From: Georgenia satyanarayanai | GTDB taxonomy: Bacteria; Actinomycetota; Actinomycetes; Actinomycetales; Actinomycetaceae | Assembly (NCBI RefSeq): GCF_900116375.1 | Contig: NZ_UETB01000002.1 | Coordinates: forward strand, 1 to 64,000 | DNA: 64,000 bases | Direction: 5' to 3' | In this document: piece after piece, positions 62,506 through 64,000 of the stretch | Numbering within the stretch: position 1 is the stretch's first letter | Layout of the letters: every line of letters starts with the position of its first letter | The notes under the pieces: generated by a model | The model's input: the letters and a program-made list of their open reading frames with translations, nothing else | The model's database searches: none | What the model was told of the DNA's origin: nothing | Position numbers and translations under genes: made by a program

Positions 62506-63725
62506 GCACGAAGGACCGCACCAGCCGCAACTCCACCCTCGCCAACGTCGGGATGGTGGCCCGCCGCGAGGTGAAGGCGCGCTTCTTCACGAAGTCGAAC
62601 CTCATCTCGCTGGCCATCATGACCGCCGTCATCGTCGTCGGGATCTTCGTCCTCGACTACTTCGCCGGCCGGGAGGGCGACGACGCCGCGGACTTCACCG
62701 TCGCGCTCGACAGCGGCACCGCCGAGCTCGAGCCCCAGCTCGTCGCCGCCGGGTTGGCCCTCGACACCACGGTCGACGTCGAGGAGCTCAGCCGCGACGA
62801 CGCCGAGCCGCGCCTGGCCGAGGACCTCGACGCCTTCCTCGGCGGGGACCCCGCCCGTCCGGAGATGCTCGTCGAGGAGGACGCCGACCAGCAGCTCCTC
62901 GCCGTCGTCACCAGCGCCGTCCAGGCCCACGTCCTCGCCACCCAGGTGAGCGAGCTCGGTGGGGACCCGCAGGCCTTCAACGAGGCGCTCGCGACGGCCG
63001 GCCCGCAGGTCGCGAGCGTCCAGACCGACGAGGACGCCGACCAGTTCGGACCGCAGTACCTCGTGGCCGTGCTCGCGATCTCGCTGCTCCTCTTCGCCCT
63101 CATCGGCTCGGGCTCCCTCATCGCGATGGGCGTGGTGGAGGAGAAGACCTCCCGCGTGGTGGAGATCCTGCTCGCGACGATCCGGCCCTCCGAGCTGCTC
63201 GCCGGCAAGATCCTCGGCATCGGGATCGTCAGCCTCGTCCAGGTGGTCGTGCTCAGCGCTGCCGCGGCCGTCCCCGCCTGGGTCACCGGCCTCCTCGACG
63301 GCTTCCAGATCGACCTCGGCGGGACGCTGCTGCTCGTCCTCCTGTGGTTCTTCCTCGGCTTCACCGTGTTCTCGCTGCTCTTCGGCGGCTTCGCGGCGCT
63401 CATCTCGCGGCAGGAGGAGATCGGGGCGGTCACCACGCCGCTCATGTTCCTCATGTTCGTGCCGTACTACCTCGCGATGTTCATGGTGACGTCCGACCCG
63501 GACGGCACCGTGGTCCGGGTCCTGTCCCAGATCCCGTTCTTCTCCCCCTTCATGATGCCGGTGCGTCACGTGTTCGGCGGTGTCGAGACGTGGGAGATGC
63601 TCCTGTCCATCGGCATCGCGCTCGTGGCGATCCCGGTGCTCGTCCTCATCGCCGGGCGCGTCTACCGCCGCGGCGTCCTCCACACCGGTGGGCGGATGAA
63701 GCTGACGGACGCGCTGCGGGGCTGA
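62502..63725 (+). CDS. ABC-2 family exporter permease (NatB-like)
   Basis: 407 aa; its ATG overlaps the ATPase stop (ATGA). One N-terminal membrane helix (NLISLAIMTAVIVVGIFVLD, about 35-54) is followed by an extracytoplasmic loop of about 120 residues (FTVALDSGTAELEPQLVAAG) and a five- to six-helix C-terminal bundle with GVVEEKTSRVVEILLATIRP. This is the NatB/YhgE-type layout. The exported substrate is unknown. Confidence 0.9.
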   Translation: MSTKDRTSRNSTLANVGMVARREVKARFFTKSNLISLAIMTAVIVVGIFVLDYFAGREGDDAADFTVALDSGTAELEPQLVAAGLALDTTVDVEELSRDDAEPRLAEDLDAFLGGDPARPEMLVEEDADQQLLAVVTSAVQAHVLATQVSELGGDPQAFNEALATAGPQVASVQTDEDADQFGPQYLVAVLAISLLLFALIGSGSLIAMGVVEEKTSRVVEILLATIRPSELLAGKILGIGIVSLVQVVVLSAAAAVPAWVTGLLDGFQIDLGGTLLLVLLWFFLGFTVFSLLFGGFAALISRQEEIGAVTTPLMFLMFVPYYLAMFMVTSDPDGTVVRVLSQIPFFSPFMMPVRHVFGGVETWEMLLSIGIALVAIPVLVLIAGRVYRRGVLHTGGRMKLTDALRG

Positions 63726-63742
63726 CACCCCCGCCGCACCGT

Positions 63743-63780
63743 CGAGAGCCGGACTCCTTGCCCGAGGAGTCCGGCTCTCG
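63743..63780. terminator. Hairpin after the ABC exporter, arm shared with 39930-39970
   Basis: CGAGAGCCGGACTCC (63743-63757) pairs exactly with 63766-63780, loop TTGCCCGA. It starts 17 bp past the permease stop. The first 12 bases equal the arm of the hairpin at 39930, the rest differ, so the two stems share a sequence and position after genes. Confidence 0.7.
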
Positions 63781-63813
63781 CGCATGAACGGGGGTGTGAG
63801 CGCCTCCACCGAT

Positions 63814-63832
63814 TTATCTCGATGTCGAGTAA
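63814..63832. promoter_or_regulatory. Candidate operator of the MarR gene at the window edge
   Basis: TTATCTCGATGTCGAGTAA is an inverted repeat centred on T/G with ends TTA/TAA and TCTCGA/TCGAG. The type TATCTCGA-TCGAGATA is known upstream of several MarR genes. It lies 9 bases before the ATG at 63842, so autorepression is likely. Confidence 0.55.
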
Positions 63833-63841
63833 TCTCGGGGC

Positions 63842-64000
63842 ATGCTCCAGGGTCAGGACGAGGTCGACCGCATCGTTGCGGCGTGGGGCCGGGAGCGCCC
63901 CGACCTCGATCCTCGCCCGCTGCACGTCTTCTCCCGGGTCTCACGCCTCTCGCGCCGGCTCGACCTCGCCCGCCGTCGGGTCTTCATCGACCACGCGCTC
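63842..64000 (+). CDS. MarR-family regulator, N-terminal part cut by window edge
   Basis: 53 residues are visible: MLQGQDEVDRIVAAWGRERP followed by DLDPRPLHVFSRVSRLSRRL, which is the dimerisation helix of MarR proteins of the HTH_MarR type that begin with a DLDP-PL-V..R..RL pattern. The DNA-binding domain lies outside. The upstream inverted repeat 63814-63832 supports the regulator call. Confidence 0.72.
   Translation, partial: MLQGQDEVDRIVAAWGRERPDLDPRPLHVFSRVSRLSRRLDLARRRVFIDHAL

Overview
The window is chromosomal DNA of a high-GC actinobacterium. GC-rich codons, frequent GTG starts, a mycothiol S-conjugate amidase, Ctc-type rplY and the order glmU-prs-DUF559-rplY-pth-mfd-mazG-eno-FtsB/DivIC-DUF501-ppx all point there. 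Gene content suggests Micrococcales, perhaps the Intrasporangiaceae/Ornithinimicrobiaceae side, but the genus is inference.

Layout. Positions 1-1.9 kb are a mobile-element scar: an IS3-family transposase gene split by a complete IS110-family element whose leader could encode a bridge RNA. The IS3 copy has itself cut off a lipoprotein gene that was translationally coupled to an alcohol dehydrogenase. At 2-4.6 kb an XRE/MmyB-type regulator plus cupin gene diverges from that dehydrogenase. From 4.9 to 18.4 kb come ychF, a gamma-glutamyltransferase lipoprotein, an acyltransferase-like membrane protein, a cupin-like protein, a PH-domain protein, rmuC, a four-gene peptide ABC transporter (fused ATPases, two permeases, binding lipoprotein) and an acyl-CoA ligase. 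From 18.5 to 34.7 kb are ispH, a GNAT gene, xseA, a reverse-strand adhE lying between xseA and xseB, a PfkB kinase, PhoH, uppS, TrhA, mca, DUF4307, greA behind a terminator-like leader, ilvA, an AI-2E family transporter and msrA.

From 34.8 to 45.6 kb are an FKBP, a MarR/RND efflux pair, an acetylxylan-esterase-type hydrolase, a Bax-inhibitor-1 protein, an ABC-2 exporter, a type II NADH dehydrogenase, an unusual tRNA with anticodon UAA, and a family 5-like uracil-DNA glycosylase. From 45.7 to 60.6 kb lies the housekeeping block ppx, DUF501, DivIC, eno, mazG, a SurA-like lipoprotein, mfd, a YciO-like protein, pth, rplY, a DUF559-type protein, prs and glmU. The last 3 kb hold tRNA-Gln, a TetR gene with an ABC-2 exporter, and the start of a MarR gene cut by the window edge.

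Between the genes the most distinctive feature is a set of long hairpins. One imperfect 60-bp palindrome family occurs three times, one hairpin arm sequence occurs twice, and there is a five-unit direct and inverted repeat array, a perfect 46-bp palindrome and several 15-21 bp perfect stems, mostly at 3' ends or between convergent genes. Two distant loci share an 18-bp operator-like motif. Many start codons sit 6-8 bases after a -10-like hexamer, which suggests leaderless transcripts. I see no single undescribed multi-gene system. The strongest leads are the IS110 leader/bridge RNA, the short-armed UAA tRNA, the dispersed palindromes, the greA leader and the shared operator.
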